From an alpha proteobacterium IMCC14465 (GTDB taxonomy: Bacteria; Pseudomonadota; Alphaproteobacteria; RS24): 64,000 bases of DNA. The position numbers and the translations under genes were made by a program. The notes below the pieces were generated by a model, which saw only the letters and a program-made list of their open reading frames with translations, made no database searches and was not told the origin of the DNA. Numbering within the stretch: the first letter of the stretch is position 1; the number at the start of each line of letters is the position of its first letter. This document shows positions 20,356 to 28,865 of this stretch, one piece after another. The stretch covers positions 124,001 through 188,000 of the forward strand of contig ALYF01000002.1 of NCBI GenBank assembly GCA_000293845.2. Direction: 5' to 3'.

Positions 20356-20817
20356 ATGAGTTCTTCTAAAATTATTAAATCCGGCAAAGCCGCGCCGTCT
20401 ATTTTAAGCTCCGACATTAATGTTATTGGTCAGCTTTTTGCTGATGGCGAAATTCACATTGACGGCCATGTTGACGGTGATGTGCGCTCAGCCACGCTCG
20501 TTATTGGCGAGTCAGCAAATGTTAAAGGCGAAATTGCAGCTGACGATGTCACCATTCGGGGGCGCGTGAAAGGCACAATTCTTGGCAAGCGTGTACATCT
20601 ATGCGCGACCAGCCATGTTGAGGGCGAAATTTTCCATGAAGCACTCGCAATTGAGTCCGGTTCATTCTTCAACGGGTCTGTGCACCGCGAAAAAGATCCG
20701 CTTGCTAAAGCCTCTATTCCATTGGACGTTCCCGCGCCGAGTACAGAGACCAAACCATCAACAAATGGTCATCCGGATAAGACAACACAACAGCCATCCG
20801 GTCAGCAAATTAATTAA
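20356..20817 (+). CDS. Bactofilin
   Basis: This 153-residue cytoskeletal protein polymerises without nucleotides. The central DUF583 beta-helix spans about residues 18-115, seen as repeats of the type GEIHIDGHVDGDV, ESANVKGEIAADDVTIRGRVKG and SHVEGEIFHEALAIESGSFFNG. Flanking termini are disordered and the C-terminal 40 residues are Pro/Thr/Gln rich. Its placement behind an M23 peptidase suggests a role in localising wall remodelling. Its 3' end overlaps that of prfB by four bases on the opposite strand. Confidence 0.94.
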   Translation: MSSSKIIKSGKAAPSILSSDINVIGQLFADGEIHIDGHVDGDVRSATLVIGESANVKGEIAADDVTIRGRVKGTILGKRVHLCATSHVEGEIFHEALAIESGSFFNGSVHREKDPLAKASIPLDVPAPSTETKPSTNGHPDKTTQQPSGQQIN

Positions 20818-21942
20818 TCAATATCTGAAACTTCAACAGCCTCACCACTCACGCGTTGTGCGAGGGCGGCTTCCATGAATGGATCAAGTAATCCGTCAAG
20901 TACAGCTTGAGGATTGCCATTTTCCACACCGGTTCTGAGGTCTTTAACCATCTGATATGGCTGAAGCACATAAGAACGAATTTGATGCCCCCAGCCTATT
21001 TCAGTTTTGCTTTCAGCAGCGGCACTGGCTTCATCTTCACGTTTTTTCAATTCCATCTCATACAGACGAGCGCGCAACATATTCCAAGCTGTCGCGCGGT
21101 TTTTATGTTGTGAGCGTTCATTTTGGCACTGCACAACAATACCCGTCGGGTTATGTGTAATCCGCACAGCACTATCCGTGGTGTTCACATGCTGACCACC
21201 TGCACCACTGGCACGGAATGTATCAATGCGCACATCGGCATCTGACACTTCAATATTGATATTCTCATCGACATGGGGATAGCACCACACACTGGCAAAG
21301 CTGGTATGACGCCGCGACTGACTGTCAAAAGGCGAGATACGCACCAGGCGATGAACGCCGGACTCGGTCTTCGCCCAGCCATAGCTATTATGCCCAGATA
21401 TTTTAATTGTCGCGGATTTAATCCCCGCCTCTTCGCCGGAGGTTTCCTCAATCAATTCGGTTTTAAACCCTTTTTTCTCTGCCCACCGCAGATACATTCG
21501 CAACAGCATATTCGCCCAATCTTGACTCTCCGTCCCACCCGCGCCGGCATGCACTTCAAGATAGCTGTCATTGGGGTCTGCCTCACCAGAGAGAAGCGTC
21601 TCGACTTCCATGCGTTCGGCTTGAGAAAAAAGCTGCGCAATCGCCGCTTCACTTTCCGCAACGATTTCCGCGTCGCCTTCCGCTTCAGCCATTTCCAACA
21701 TATCGAGATTATCGGTTAAGTCGCGTTCAACTGTCGTAACGGATTTTATTGCTTCGTCCAAACGTGTGCGTTCGCGCATCAATGATTGCGCTTTTTCCTG
21801 ATCTTGCCACAGGTCAGGGTCTTCCGCTTTACTGTTTAATTCATCAAGCCGTTTGAGTGCCGCATCCCAGTCAAAGATGCCTCCTCAGCAATTCAAGTGA
21901 CTGCTTAATCTTATCTATTTGCGCTTGTATATCGGCTTTCAC
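20814..21942 (-). CDS. prfB: Peptide chain release factor 2, expressed by programmed +1 frameshift
   Basis: RF2 terminates translation at UGA and UAA. The gene is in two frames. A GTG start (21942) opens 23 codons ending LLRRHL, followed by an in-frame TGA (21873-21871); reading CTT-T-GAC with a +1 shift joins 352 further residues, giving 375 in total. The fused protein places SPF at 203-205 and GGQ at 248-250, within two residues of E. coli RF2. The upstream reading frame matches known RF2 N termini, which supports the GTG start. Annotating only the long open frame (start near 21782) would lose about 53 residues. It follows mrcA on the same strand. Confidence 0.95.
21870..21885 (-). promoter_or_regulatory. 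RF2 autoregulatory frameshift site
   Basis: On the minus strand AGGAGG (21885-21880) sits three bases upstream of CTT-TGA-C (21876-21870). This is the canonical RF2 element: an internal Shine-Dalgarno, a slippery CUU, and a UGA followed by C that is decoded poorly. Low RF2 lets ribosomes shift +1 and make more RF2. Confidence 0.93.
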
Positions 21943-22006
21943 AGCTTCTTCCCAAAAGGTTTTTATTAAATCCAGAACTGTCAGGAGTAAAGCCCTGAAA
22001 ACACAT

Positions 22007-24454
22007 TCAGTATAAACCGCCCGTACCGGAGCCTATTGCTGAATTATTTGTACTTTCAGACTTGGGCGCGATCTCACCGCGACCAATCACGGCCTGTGCA
22101 CGCCCGGGCGCAGGCTCTGTACCAACTTTGAAAGCTTCGAGAATAACGGCACCATCACCGGATTTGGCAAGTTTACCTGTCTGAGCATTGACCCGCACAA
22201 GATTAACAGATGGCGGAATACGAAACGGCGTTGCAGGCGCGTTACTGAGCGCCTTCGTCATGAAGTCTCTGAAAACGGGCGCCGCTATCCGTCCGCCGGT
22301 CTCACCTTCGCCAAGCGTTCTTGGTGTGTCGAACCCAATATAAACACCCACAGCTAAGTCTGCTGAAAAGCCAACAAACCATGCATCACGGCTATCATTG
22401 GTTGTACCTGTCTTACCCGCTAATGGCTTACCGACCGAGCGAATGGAACGTCCCGTCCCGCGCTTGACGACGCCCTCAAGCATTGAAACAATCTGATAAG
22501 AGGTTTGCGGCGACAAGACACGTTCACGCACATCCGGTAGGATAGGTGTCTCTTGCCCTGTCCAGATAGAATTACAACCGACACAGGGACGTTCATCATA
22601 TCTGTAAATCGTCTCACCATAACGGTTTTGAATCCGGTCAATCAGTGTCGGAGATACTTGCTTGCCACCATTCACAAGCATAGCGTAAGCCGTTGTCAGC
22701 CGCATCAGGGTTGTTTCCCCTGCTCCTAAAGCCATCGACAAGACAGGTGGCATATGATCGACAATATTAAATTTGCGTGCATAATCAACCACAGGCCGCA
22801 TACCTATTTGCTGGGCGAGCCGCACGGTCATTAGGTTACGGCTTTTTTCAATGCCTAGCCGCAAGGTAGACAGGCCATAAAACTGACGTCCGTAATTTTC
22901 CGGTTTCCAAAGCCCCATATCCTTGCCTTGCTGCATCACAAAAGGTGCATCAAGTACAAGACTGGTCGGTGTATAACCGGCATCGAGAGCCGCCGCATAA
23001 ACAAATGGTTTAAAGGCCGAGCCGGGCTGACGGCTGGCTTGCGTGCTACGGTTAAACTCACTGGCCTGAAAGCTGAAGCCGCCAACCATGGCCAGCACCC
23101 TGCCGGTATGCGGGTCAATCGCGACGAGACCACCATTCACCTCTGGAATCTGGCGTAAAATATGACCGGCACCTGATTTTTCAACCCAGACGATATCGCC
23201 CGGTGCGAGGACATCTTTGACAGTTGTGATGTTCGGCCCACGCCCCCCCTTGACGGATTTGCGCGCCCATTTAACGCCGTCCAGAAAAATCTTTCCGGTC
23301 TCGCGTTTTTCCTCAAACTTACCTGCCGCTGTGCGACGCGGACGAAATCCAAATTCGGCTTTATCGTCCTCAACCTTTAAAATAATCGCCAACCGCCAAG
23401 GCGCGAGGTCAGAGGGAATTGGCACATTCTGAACCGGAAGCGCCCAATCATCAACATCCTCAAGCGAAACCTGTTGGACCGGGCCACGCCAGCCATAACG
23501 CCTATCATAGGCCAGCAGCCCTTCGCGCAAGGCTTTTTGGGCATATTTCTGATATTCCGTATTCAGCGTAGAACGGATAGAAAGGCCACCACCATAAAGC
23601 TCTTTTTCGCCATACATATTAAAAGCCTGACGGCGAATTTCTTCGACATAATAAGCGGCATCAACTGTTTTGGACTTACTGCTGGATGACTTAACCCCGA
23701 GGTCTTTTTGTTTGGCGACCATGGCATCGAGTTGAGTAATATAGCCATTCTCATACATACGATCGATGACCCAGTTACGTCGTGCCAGAGCGCGCTGTGT
23801 TTTACGGAATGGATGGTAATTATTTGGGGCTTTGGGTAAAGCTGCGAGATAAGCCACTTCAGAAATACTAAGACTGTCTAACGGCTTATCAAAATACGCC
23901 AAAGCCGCCGCCGCGACGCCATATGTCCCCATGCCGAGATAAATCTCATTCAAATAAAGCTCTAACAATTCGGCCTTGGTGAAGGTGCGCTCAAGGCGAA
24001 TAGCCAGCACCGCTTCTTTTAATTTTCGTTCAATGGTCACATCGCTGGTCAACAGAAAGTTTTTGGCAATTTGCTGGGTGATTGTTGACGCTCCCTCAAG
24101 CCTTTTGCCTTGCGTGATATTAGACACATTTTTAATCATGGCACGCACAACGCCAAGCCCGTCCACGCCCTTATGCTCATAGAAATTTTTGTCTTCAGAG
24201 GATAAAAACGCTTGAACCAGACGTTTTGGGATAACTCTTATCGGCACAAACAACCTGTGTTCCTGCGCAAATTCGGCAATCAAATCCCCATCCGCCGCAT
24301 GCACGCGCGTCATAATCGGTGGCGCATAATCCGCAAGATGGTCATGGTCAGGGAGCTGCTTGTTAAGCCGCCATAAATAGACACCGGCGAAAAACCCAAG
24401 CAACGCTGCCATGGTGAGACCCAGCCCAAAAAAATAACCGATAATGCGTATCAA
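22007..24454 (-). CDS. mrcA: Penicillin-binding protein 1A (bifunctional transglycosylase/transpeptidase)
   Basis: The protein polymerises and cross-links peptidoglycan from the inner membrane. The N-terminal membrane segment is at about residues 3-28. The GT51 domain has EDKNFYEHKGVD with catalytic Glu87, and QITQQIAKNFLL-like sequence. An OB-like insert follows, then the transpeptidase domain with SxxK at Ser479-Lys482 (GSAFKP), KSRN, and KTGTT near 665. I chose TTG 24454, which has GGAG seven bases upstream and gives a short cytoplasmic tail before the membrane segment; another in-frame TTG at 24523 is possible. It lies between amiC and prfB, as in many alphaproteobacteria. Confidence 0.95.
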   Translation of the reverse strand: MIRIIGYFFGLGLTMAALLGFFAGVYLWRLNKQLPDHDHLADYAPPIMTRVHAADGDLIAEFAQEHRLFVPIRVIPKRLVQAFLSSEDKNFYEHKGVDGLGVVRAMIKNVSNITQGKRLEGASTITQQIAKNFLLTSDVTIERKLKEAVLAIRLERTFTKAELLELYLNEIYLGMGTYGVAAAALAYFDKPLDSLSISEVAYLAALPKAPNNYHPFRKTQRALARRNWVIDRMYENGYITQLDAMVAKQKDLGVKSSSSKSKTVDAAYYVEEIRRQAFNMYGEKELYGGGLSIRSTLNTEYQKYAQKALREGLLAYDRRYGWRGPVQQVSLEDVDDWALPVQNVPIPSDLAPWRLAIILKVEDDKAEFGFRPRRTAAGKFEEKRETGKIFLDGVKWARKSVKGGRGPNITTVKDVLAPGDIVWVEKSGAGHILRQIPEVNGGLVAIDPHTGRVLAMVGGFSFQASEFNRSTQASRQPGSAFKPFVYAAALDAGYTPTSLVLDAPFVMQQGKDMGLWKPENYGRQFYGLSTLRLGIEKSRNLMTVRLAQQIGMRPVVDYARKFNIVDHMPPVLSMALGAGETTLMRLTTAYAMLVNGGKQVSPTLIDRIQNRYGETIYRYDERPCVGCNSIWTGQETPILPDVRERVLSPQTSYQIVSMLEGVVKRGTGRSIRSVGKPLAGKTGTTNDSRDAWFVGFSADLAVGVYIGFDTPRTLGEGETGGRIAAPVFRDFMTKALSNAPATPFRIPPSVNLVRVNAQTGKLAKSGDGAVILEAFKVGTEPAPGRAQAVIGRGEIAPKSESTNNSAIGSGTGGLY

Positions 24455-24555
24455 GCCTCTACTCCAACAAAAACGTACAAAATGTAGCGTTTCCAGTGTT
24501 TGGGTAGACCACAAATAAGGCAACCCTGTGGCATTTAATTATAAATTTTCAGCTT

Positions 24556-25887
24556 TTACTTCTGCCGGAAATAATTATCTATTGCATCTACCATACCGGA
24601 TGCCACAGTGCGTCGCCATTTTATCGACGTAAGCTGTTTTTCATCTGTACGGTTGGTAATAAAGCCTAATTCGACCAAAACAGACGGCACATCCGGGGCT
24701 TTAAGAACTCTAAAACCTGCAAATCTGTGTGTTCTGTCAAGTAAAACTGTTTTGCCCCGCGCCGAACTAATGAGGCTTTCAGCAAATTTCACCGAAGCAT
24801 TTTTCGTATCACGCTGCGCCAAATCTATCAGAATATTGGCGACTTCGGGAAGCTGGTCGCCAAAATCCACACCGGCAATAATATCGGACTGGTTTTCTTT
24901 TCTCGCAAGCGCTGCCGCTTCTCTATCGGATGCTTTTTCCGATAATGTGTAAACAGAGAGACCGCGAATATTTTTCTTCTTAATGGCATCCGCATGAATG
25001 GAAATAAACAAATCCGCTTTGCGGTTACGCGCTATCTGCACCCTTTGTCGGAGCGGAATATAAATATCTGTCGCACGTGTCATATAAACATCATAACGGC
25101 GGGTTGATTTGAGTTGTCTGGACAGTTCTTTGGAAAACGCCAGCACAATATCTTTCTCGCGGGAACGCGCCCCTGTTGCGCCGGGGTCCACTCCCCCATG
25201 GCCGGGATCAATAACAATAATTTTACGCGTTTTGCGGGGCCTTGGCTTGGGGGTAAATTCCCCTGTTGGCGCTGTAAATTGAGGCGCAAGAGATGGTGCA
25301 GGTTTGGATATAGGCGCTGTAACTGCCACTTTATCTGAAACTGTATCTGAAACTTTTTCTGAAACTGTAGGCTTGACCTGTCTGAAAGAGGCAATGGTCG
25401 CAGGTTCAAAATCAATAACAAGGCGGTAATTCTTAATGGCCACCGAAGGCGGTAAAATGAAATGCTTATGCACATTAACCGGTCCGCGCAAATCAACAAC
25501 AATCCGCCCCTGCCCCGGCTTAAATGGCCCGAAACGGATGCCTGACACCAGCCCCTTATCCTGTATCGTGTCGGGAATATCCCATATGGTTTCCGGCAAA
25601 TCGATAACAGCACGGTAAGGATTGGAGAGTGTAAACAACTTGTAATCTGCCGCTTCAGTTAATTCCACGACCACCCGTGTATGCTCTTCAATCGCTCCCA
25701 ATCTCAGGCTTTTAGCCGTTAAAGGCTCATCAGGCACATCAGGCTCAGAAGCAGGCTGAGGAGCAGGCTGTGAAGCGGATTGTGCATAGGCTGGCGATGT
25801 GAAAGAAACAAGCGATAATAGAGGGCTTAAAACCAAATTTAAGACCAGCAAGGCAATAAGTATGATTATGTTTTTTTGTTTAATCAT
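24556..25887 (-). CDS. amiC: N-acetylmuramoyl-L-alanine amidase (AMIN + Amidase_3)
   Basis: Periplasmic zinc amidase that splits septal peptidoglycan during division. The protein starts with a signal peptide (residues 1-36, ending AYAQ), then a Pro/Ala-rich linker, an AMIN domain at about residues 58-165 for septal targeting, a second linker, and Amidase_3 from about residue 215. Zinc and catalytic residues appear in IDPGHGGVDPGA, the following Glu in SREKDI, SIHADA, and VLVELGFITN. ATG 25887 gives a conventional signal peptide; ATG 25920 is also in frame. Two linkers contain 12-base tandem repeats (25332-25367 and 25741-25776). Confidence 0.93.
   Translation of the reverse strand: MIKQKNIIILIALLVLNLVLSPLLSLVSFTSPAYAQSASQPAPQPASEPDVPDEPLTAKSLRLGAIEEHTRVVVELTEAADYKLFTLSNPYRAVIDLPETIWDIPDTIQDKGLVSGIRFGPFKPGQGRIVVDLRGPVNVHKHFILPPSVAIKNYRLVIDFEPATIASFRQVKPTVSEKVSDTVSDKVAVTAPISKPAPSLAPQFTAPTGEFTPKPRPRKTRKIIVIDPGHGGVDPGATGARSREKDIVLAFSKELSRQLKSTRRYDVYMTRATDIYIPLRQRVQIARNRKADLFISIHADAIKKKNIRGLSVYTLSEKASDREAAALARKENQSDIIAGVDFGDQLPEVANILIDLAQRDTKNASVKFAESLISSARGKTVLLDRTHRFAGFRVLKAPDVPSVLVELGFITNRTDEKQLTSIKWRRTVASGMVDAIDNYFRQK
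25332..25367 (-). repeat. Three 12-base tandem repeats in an amiC linker
   Basis: Three copies of TATCTGAAACTG-like units (last base and second base vary) are in frame and encode SEKV-SDTV-SDKV between the AMIN and amidase domains. Confidence 0.85.
25741..25776 (-). repeat. Three 12-base tandem repeats after the amiC signal peptide
   Basis: Three AGGCTnnGnAGC units (plus-strand reading), in frame, encode ASQP-APQP-ASEP (residues 38-49) just after the signal peptide. Confidence 0.8.
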
Positions 25888-26100
25888 CAACGACTCACAA
25901 AACCAGAACCCATCATACAAAAATTTCGTTAAATTCGTTGGTAAATAATCTTTTCATCTGCTTGCAATGCTCTTGGCGTAACGTTAAACAGTCTATGCCG
26001 GTAATAATTCAGTTTTGTTTAGAACGGAATCCAATTACCAAAATAACTATCCGTTTTTGATTAAGGCAATTTGAACAAATCAAAAAACCTTATGACTTTA

Positions 26101-26108
26101 ATGGTTAA
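26101..26108 (-). promoter_or_regulatory. Possible CtrA half-site
   Basis: TTAACCAT on the minus strand equals the half-site recognised by CtrA in several alphaproteobacteria. An 8-base match is weak evidence and no second correctly spaced half-site is obvious. Confidence 0.2.
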
Positions 26109-26137
26109 CAAATGAATTTCGGCATGTATGAGCGCCA

Positions 26138-26215
26138 ATGAGGTGGTTCACATTTAGATACATTGCAGTGAAATGTGCAGTGAAACGTGCAGTAAAACAT
26201 GCAGTGAAACGTTAA
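26138..26215 (+). CDS. Candidate small cationic peptide ORF in the rne leader
   Basis: This 25-codon ORF starts ATG at 26138 and stops TAA at 26215. The peptide begins MRWFTFRYI and continues with four AVKx units (x = C, R, H, R), which gives an aromatic, hydrophobic head and a strongly basic, helix-prone tail. The repeated part is DNA-level tandem repetition of 12 bases, so the peptide periodicity could be a by-product. The ribosome-binding site is weak (TGAG about six bases upstream). Across copies the AVK residues are unchanged while the fourth residue varies, which hints at coding but is not proof; another frame reads CSET-like units. It lies 157 bases before rne. Confidence 0.25.
   Translation: MRWFTFRYIAVKCAVKRAVKHAVKR
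26164..26211 (+). repeat. Four tandem copies of a 12-base unit upstream of rne
   Basis: Units TGCAGTGAAATG, TGCAGTGAAACG, TGCAGTAAAACA and TGCAGTGAAACG run head to tail without spacers. The second and fourth are identical and the others differ by one to three bases. Confidence 0.95.
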
Positions 26216-26372
26216 GGACGCGAATAGAAAATGCAAAATATTTTCAATATTCAAGATGGTCGTGACTTCCCGTCATGCCGATCCGCGTTTCAACTGAACA
26301 CCCCAAACTATAGCGTTAAGCCGCTGGCTGAGACATTACTCGCTAGCCGCTTAGAGCGCGGAGAAAGAATTT

Positions 26373-28856
26373 ATGACAGAAAAAATGTTAATCGATGCAG
26401 CCCACTCGGAAGAAACCCGAGTCGTGGTTATGCATGGGAACCAGATCGAAGAATTTGATTTTGAGTCCGAAAACAAGCGCCCAATAAGGGGCAATATTTA
26501 CCTCGCCCAAATCACACGGGTTGAACCCTCGCTTCAAGCGGCTTTTGTTGAATATGGTGGTAATCGCCATGGCTTCCTGGCCTTTAATGAAATCCATCCG
26601 GATTTTTATCAAATCCCGCTTTCCGACCGCGAAGAATTAATCCAAGCCCACGCGCAAGCGCAAAGCGAAGATGATGATAATGATGACCTCGCTGAGATAT
26701 CTGGCAAAAGCGCTAATGGAGAAGATAGTTCAGAGGATGGTGGCGATACACCTTCCATGGATGTAGAGGATATTGGCGGTGATGCCCATGAAGAAGCCTC
26801 ACGCTCCAGAAGCTTAAGAGAACTTTCTCGCAAATATAAAATCCAAGAAGTCATCAAACGCCGTCAGGTAATTTTAATACAGGCCGTTAAAGAAGAACGC
26901 GGCAATAAAGGCGCGGCACTCACAACATATCTCTCATTGGCGGGGCGTTATTGTGTGCTGATGCCGAACACAGCTAAAGGCGGTGGCGTTTCCAGAAAAA
27001 TCAATAATATTGGCGACAGAAAAAAGCTGAAAAAAATTATTGAAAAACTTGACGTGCCTCAAGGCATGGGTCTGATTATCAGAACGGCTGGCGCGCAAAG
27101 AACGGCTGCTGAAATTAAACGTGATTTTGAATATTTGATGCGCATGTGGAAAAATATTCGGGAGCTGACACTTGAAAGCTCAGCACCATCTCTCGTTTAC
27201 GAGGAAGGCAGTCTGATTAAGAGATCCATCCGAGATTTATATCATAAGGATTTTGAAGAAATCCTTATTGAGGGTGAAGACAGTTACAAAAACGCAAAAG
27301 AATATATGAAACTGCTCATGCCGAGCCATGCGCGTAAAATCAAGCTGTTCAAAAAAGAAGAAGCTCTGTTCCAAGAAACCGGCATTGAAGACCAACTTTC
27401 GGCTATGTTTAATCCAGTCGTCCCTTTGCCTTCCGGTGGGTATCTGGTTATTAACCCGACCGAAGCCCTCGTCTCGGTCGATGTGAACTCCGGTCGCTCG
27501 ACCAAAGAACATTCGGTTGAAAAAACAGCCCTTAAAACAAATCTGGAAGCGGCAACAGAAATCGCCCGTCAGATGCGGCTTCGTGACCTTGCAGGTCTGC
27601 TTGTTATTGATTTCATTGATATGGATGAAAACCGAAATAACAGAGCCGTTGAACGTCGTATTAAAGACGCCCTCAAAAAAGACCGTGCGCGGATACAGGT
27701 TGGCAAAATCAGCCCCTTTGGGTTGTTAGAAATGTCACGTCAACGCATGCGCTCCGGCGTTCTTGAAGGAAGTTCAAATCATTGTAGTCATTGTAACGGC
27801 ACGGGCATGGTTCGTTCCATTGAAAGCCGCGCCTTGCATGTTCTGCGAATGATTGAGCAGGAGACGGTGAACCTCAAAGATCAAGACGACAAAACCATAG
27901 AGGTCAAAGTGCCCCGTGAGGTTGCCGAATATATTTTGAACCATAAGCGCACGCATCTTGTGACGATTGAAACCAATTCGGGGTGTCCTGTCGTTGTTTC
28001 CAGCGATGAAACGCTCAATGAGATGGAGATGTCCATTTCAAGTGCCGTATCGCGTAATGGCAATCAAATCCGCATGGATGGTAATCCCGAAATCTCACCT
28101 GGCGGGGAAGACGAGTCGCGTGGACGCAAACGCCGCAGACGCGGCAAACGCGGTGGTCATGATATTTCACCAGATAACTCAAATGATAATTCTAATGATA
28201 ACTCGAATAATAGAGCAGAAGCATCCACAACTGGTTCTGAAGATGCGGATAGCAGTGCGGGCGAAGAGACCTCATCCGAACGCTCAGAGGGTTTTGAGGA
28301 TGACGAAGATAAACCCCGCCGCCGGAGACGTGGACGTCGTGGCGGGAGAAGAAGACGGAAAACCTCATCCGAACATGATGATGCTAATCGATCAGATAGC
28401 CCTGATGGTGAGAAGTCAAATACTGAAGCTGTGCATACAACCGAAAATGAAACAGCTCCTGACCTGCCACCTGCACCTCCCTTTGAATTCTCGCAAAATG
28501 ACAATGTAGATGACGGTTTGGTTATCACTTCCCCTGCGCCTGAAACGCCTAACGAAGACGTGACACAGAAAGTAGCAGAGAAAGCAGAAGAAAAAGTAGA
28601 AGCCAAGCCAGCGAAAAAACCACGCGGACGCAGAAAGAAAAAAGAGGATGAAGCACCCGAGGAAATAGCTTCTGAAGCTGAGGAGACACCTAAAGCTGAA
28701 GCTGCACCCAAAAAACCAAAACGTGCGCCTCGGAAAAAAGCTACTCCTAAAACTGAAGCTAAAGAAGATGTCGTTCTATCTGAAACTGTTGAAACAAAAT
28801 CAGCAGAGACAGATAGCGATGAAGGTGAAAAGCGTTCAGGTTGGTGGCGACGCTAA
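26373..28856 (+). CDS. rne: Ribonuclease E
   Basis: Endoribonuclease of mRNA decay and rRNA/tRNA processing, 827 residues. The S1 RNA-binding domain (about 35-190) is interrupted by an acidic insert at about residues 92-150, common in alphaproteobacteria. The DNase I-like catalytic domain has Asp370 and Asp413, matching E. coli Asp303 and Asp346 with identical spacing, and the zinc-link cysteines Cys471 and Cys474, again at the same spacing as E. coli. The C-terminal 260 residues are disordered: arginine-rich blocks RGRKRRRRGKRGG and PRRRRRGRRGGRRRRK alternate with acidic and Lys/Ala/Pro-rich stretches, presumably for RNA binding and degradosome contacts. GGAG lies nine bases before the ATG. 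Confidence 0.96.
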   Translation: MTEKMLIDAAHSEETRVVVMHGNQIEEFDFESENKRPIRGNIYLAQITRVEPSLQAAFVEYGGNRHGFLAFNEIHPDFYQIPLSDREELIQAHAQAQSEDDDNDDLAEISGKSANGEDSSEDGGDTPSMDVEDIGGDAHEEASRSRSLRELSRKYKIQEVIKRRQVILIQAVKEERGNKGAALTTYLSLAGRYCVLMPNTAKGGGVSRKINNIGDRKKLKKIIEKLDVPQGMGLIIRTAGAQRTAAEIKRDFEYLMRMWKNIRELTLESSAPSLVYEEGSLIKRSIRDLYHKDFEEILIEGEDSYKNAKEYMKLLMPSHARKIKLFKKEEALFQETGIEDQLSAMFNPVVPLPSGGYLVINPTEALVSVDVNSGRSTKEHSVEKTALKTNLEAATEIARQMRLRDLAGLLVIDFIDMDENRNNRAVERRIKDALKKDRARIQVGKISPFGLLEMSRQRMRSGVLEGSSNHCSHCNGTGMVRSIESRALHVLRMIEQETVNLKDQDDKTIEVKVPREVAEYILNHKRTHLVTIETNSGCPVVVSSDETLNEMEMSISSAVSRNGNQIRMDGNPEISPGGEDESRGRKRRRRGKRGGHDISPDNSNDNSNDNSNNRAEASTTGSEDADSSAGEETSSERSEGFEDDEDKPRRRRRGRRGGRRRRKTSSEHDDANRSDSPDGEKSNTEAVHTTENETAPDLPPAPPFEFSQNDNVDDGLVITSPAPETPNEDVTQKVAEKAEEKVEAKPAKKPRGRRKKKEDEAPEEIASEAEETPKAEAAPKKPKRAPRKKATPKTEAKEDVVLSETVETKSAETDSDEGEKRSGWWRR
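28173..28208 (+). repeat. Three 12-base tandem repeats in the rne tail
   Basis: Units GATAACTCAAAT, GATAATTCTAAT and GATAACTCGAAT are in frame and encode DNSN three times (residues 601-612) in the disordered C-terminal region. Differences are synonymous. Confidence 0.9.
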
Positions 28857-28865
28857 AACCTAAGT

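Larger units (their letters stand above)
25888..26372. other. 485-base divergent region between amiC and rne
   Basis: The region must hold the promoters for both genes, but I cannot pick a convincing -35/-10 pair for either. Visible contents are an ATGGTTAA (26101-26108, the complement of a CtrA-type half-site TTAACCAT), a 25-codon ORF overlapping four 12-base repeats (26138-26215), and a small hairpin CCGC/GCGG (26347-26350 with 26358-26361) directly before the rne ribosome-binding site. A long leader would fit RNase E autoregulation through its 5' untranslated region, as known for E. coli rne. Confidence 0.7.

Noticed and set aside
20814-21782. Truncated or broken prfB
   Set aside because: The in-frame TGA is the conserved programmed frameshift, not damage.
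26164-26211. Possible CRISPR array
   Set aside because: Twelve-base units without spacers and no cas genes nearby.
26231-26458. 75-codon open frame overlapping the rne start
   Set aside because: AAGGACG precedes its ATG but at long spacing, it runs 86 bases into rne in another frame, and the peptide has no recognisable features. More likely leader RNA.
28157-28711. 184-residue minus-strand frame opposite the rne tail
   Set aside because: Mirror of the charged low-complexity tail, giving a Ser-rich shadow.
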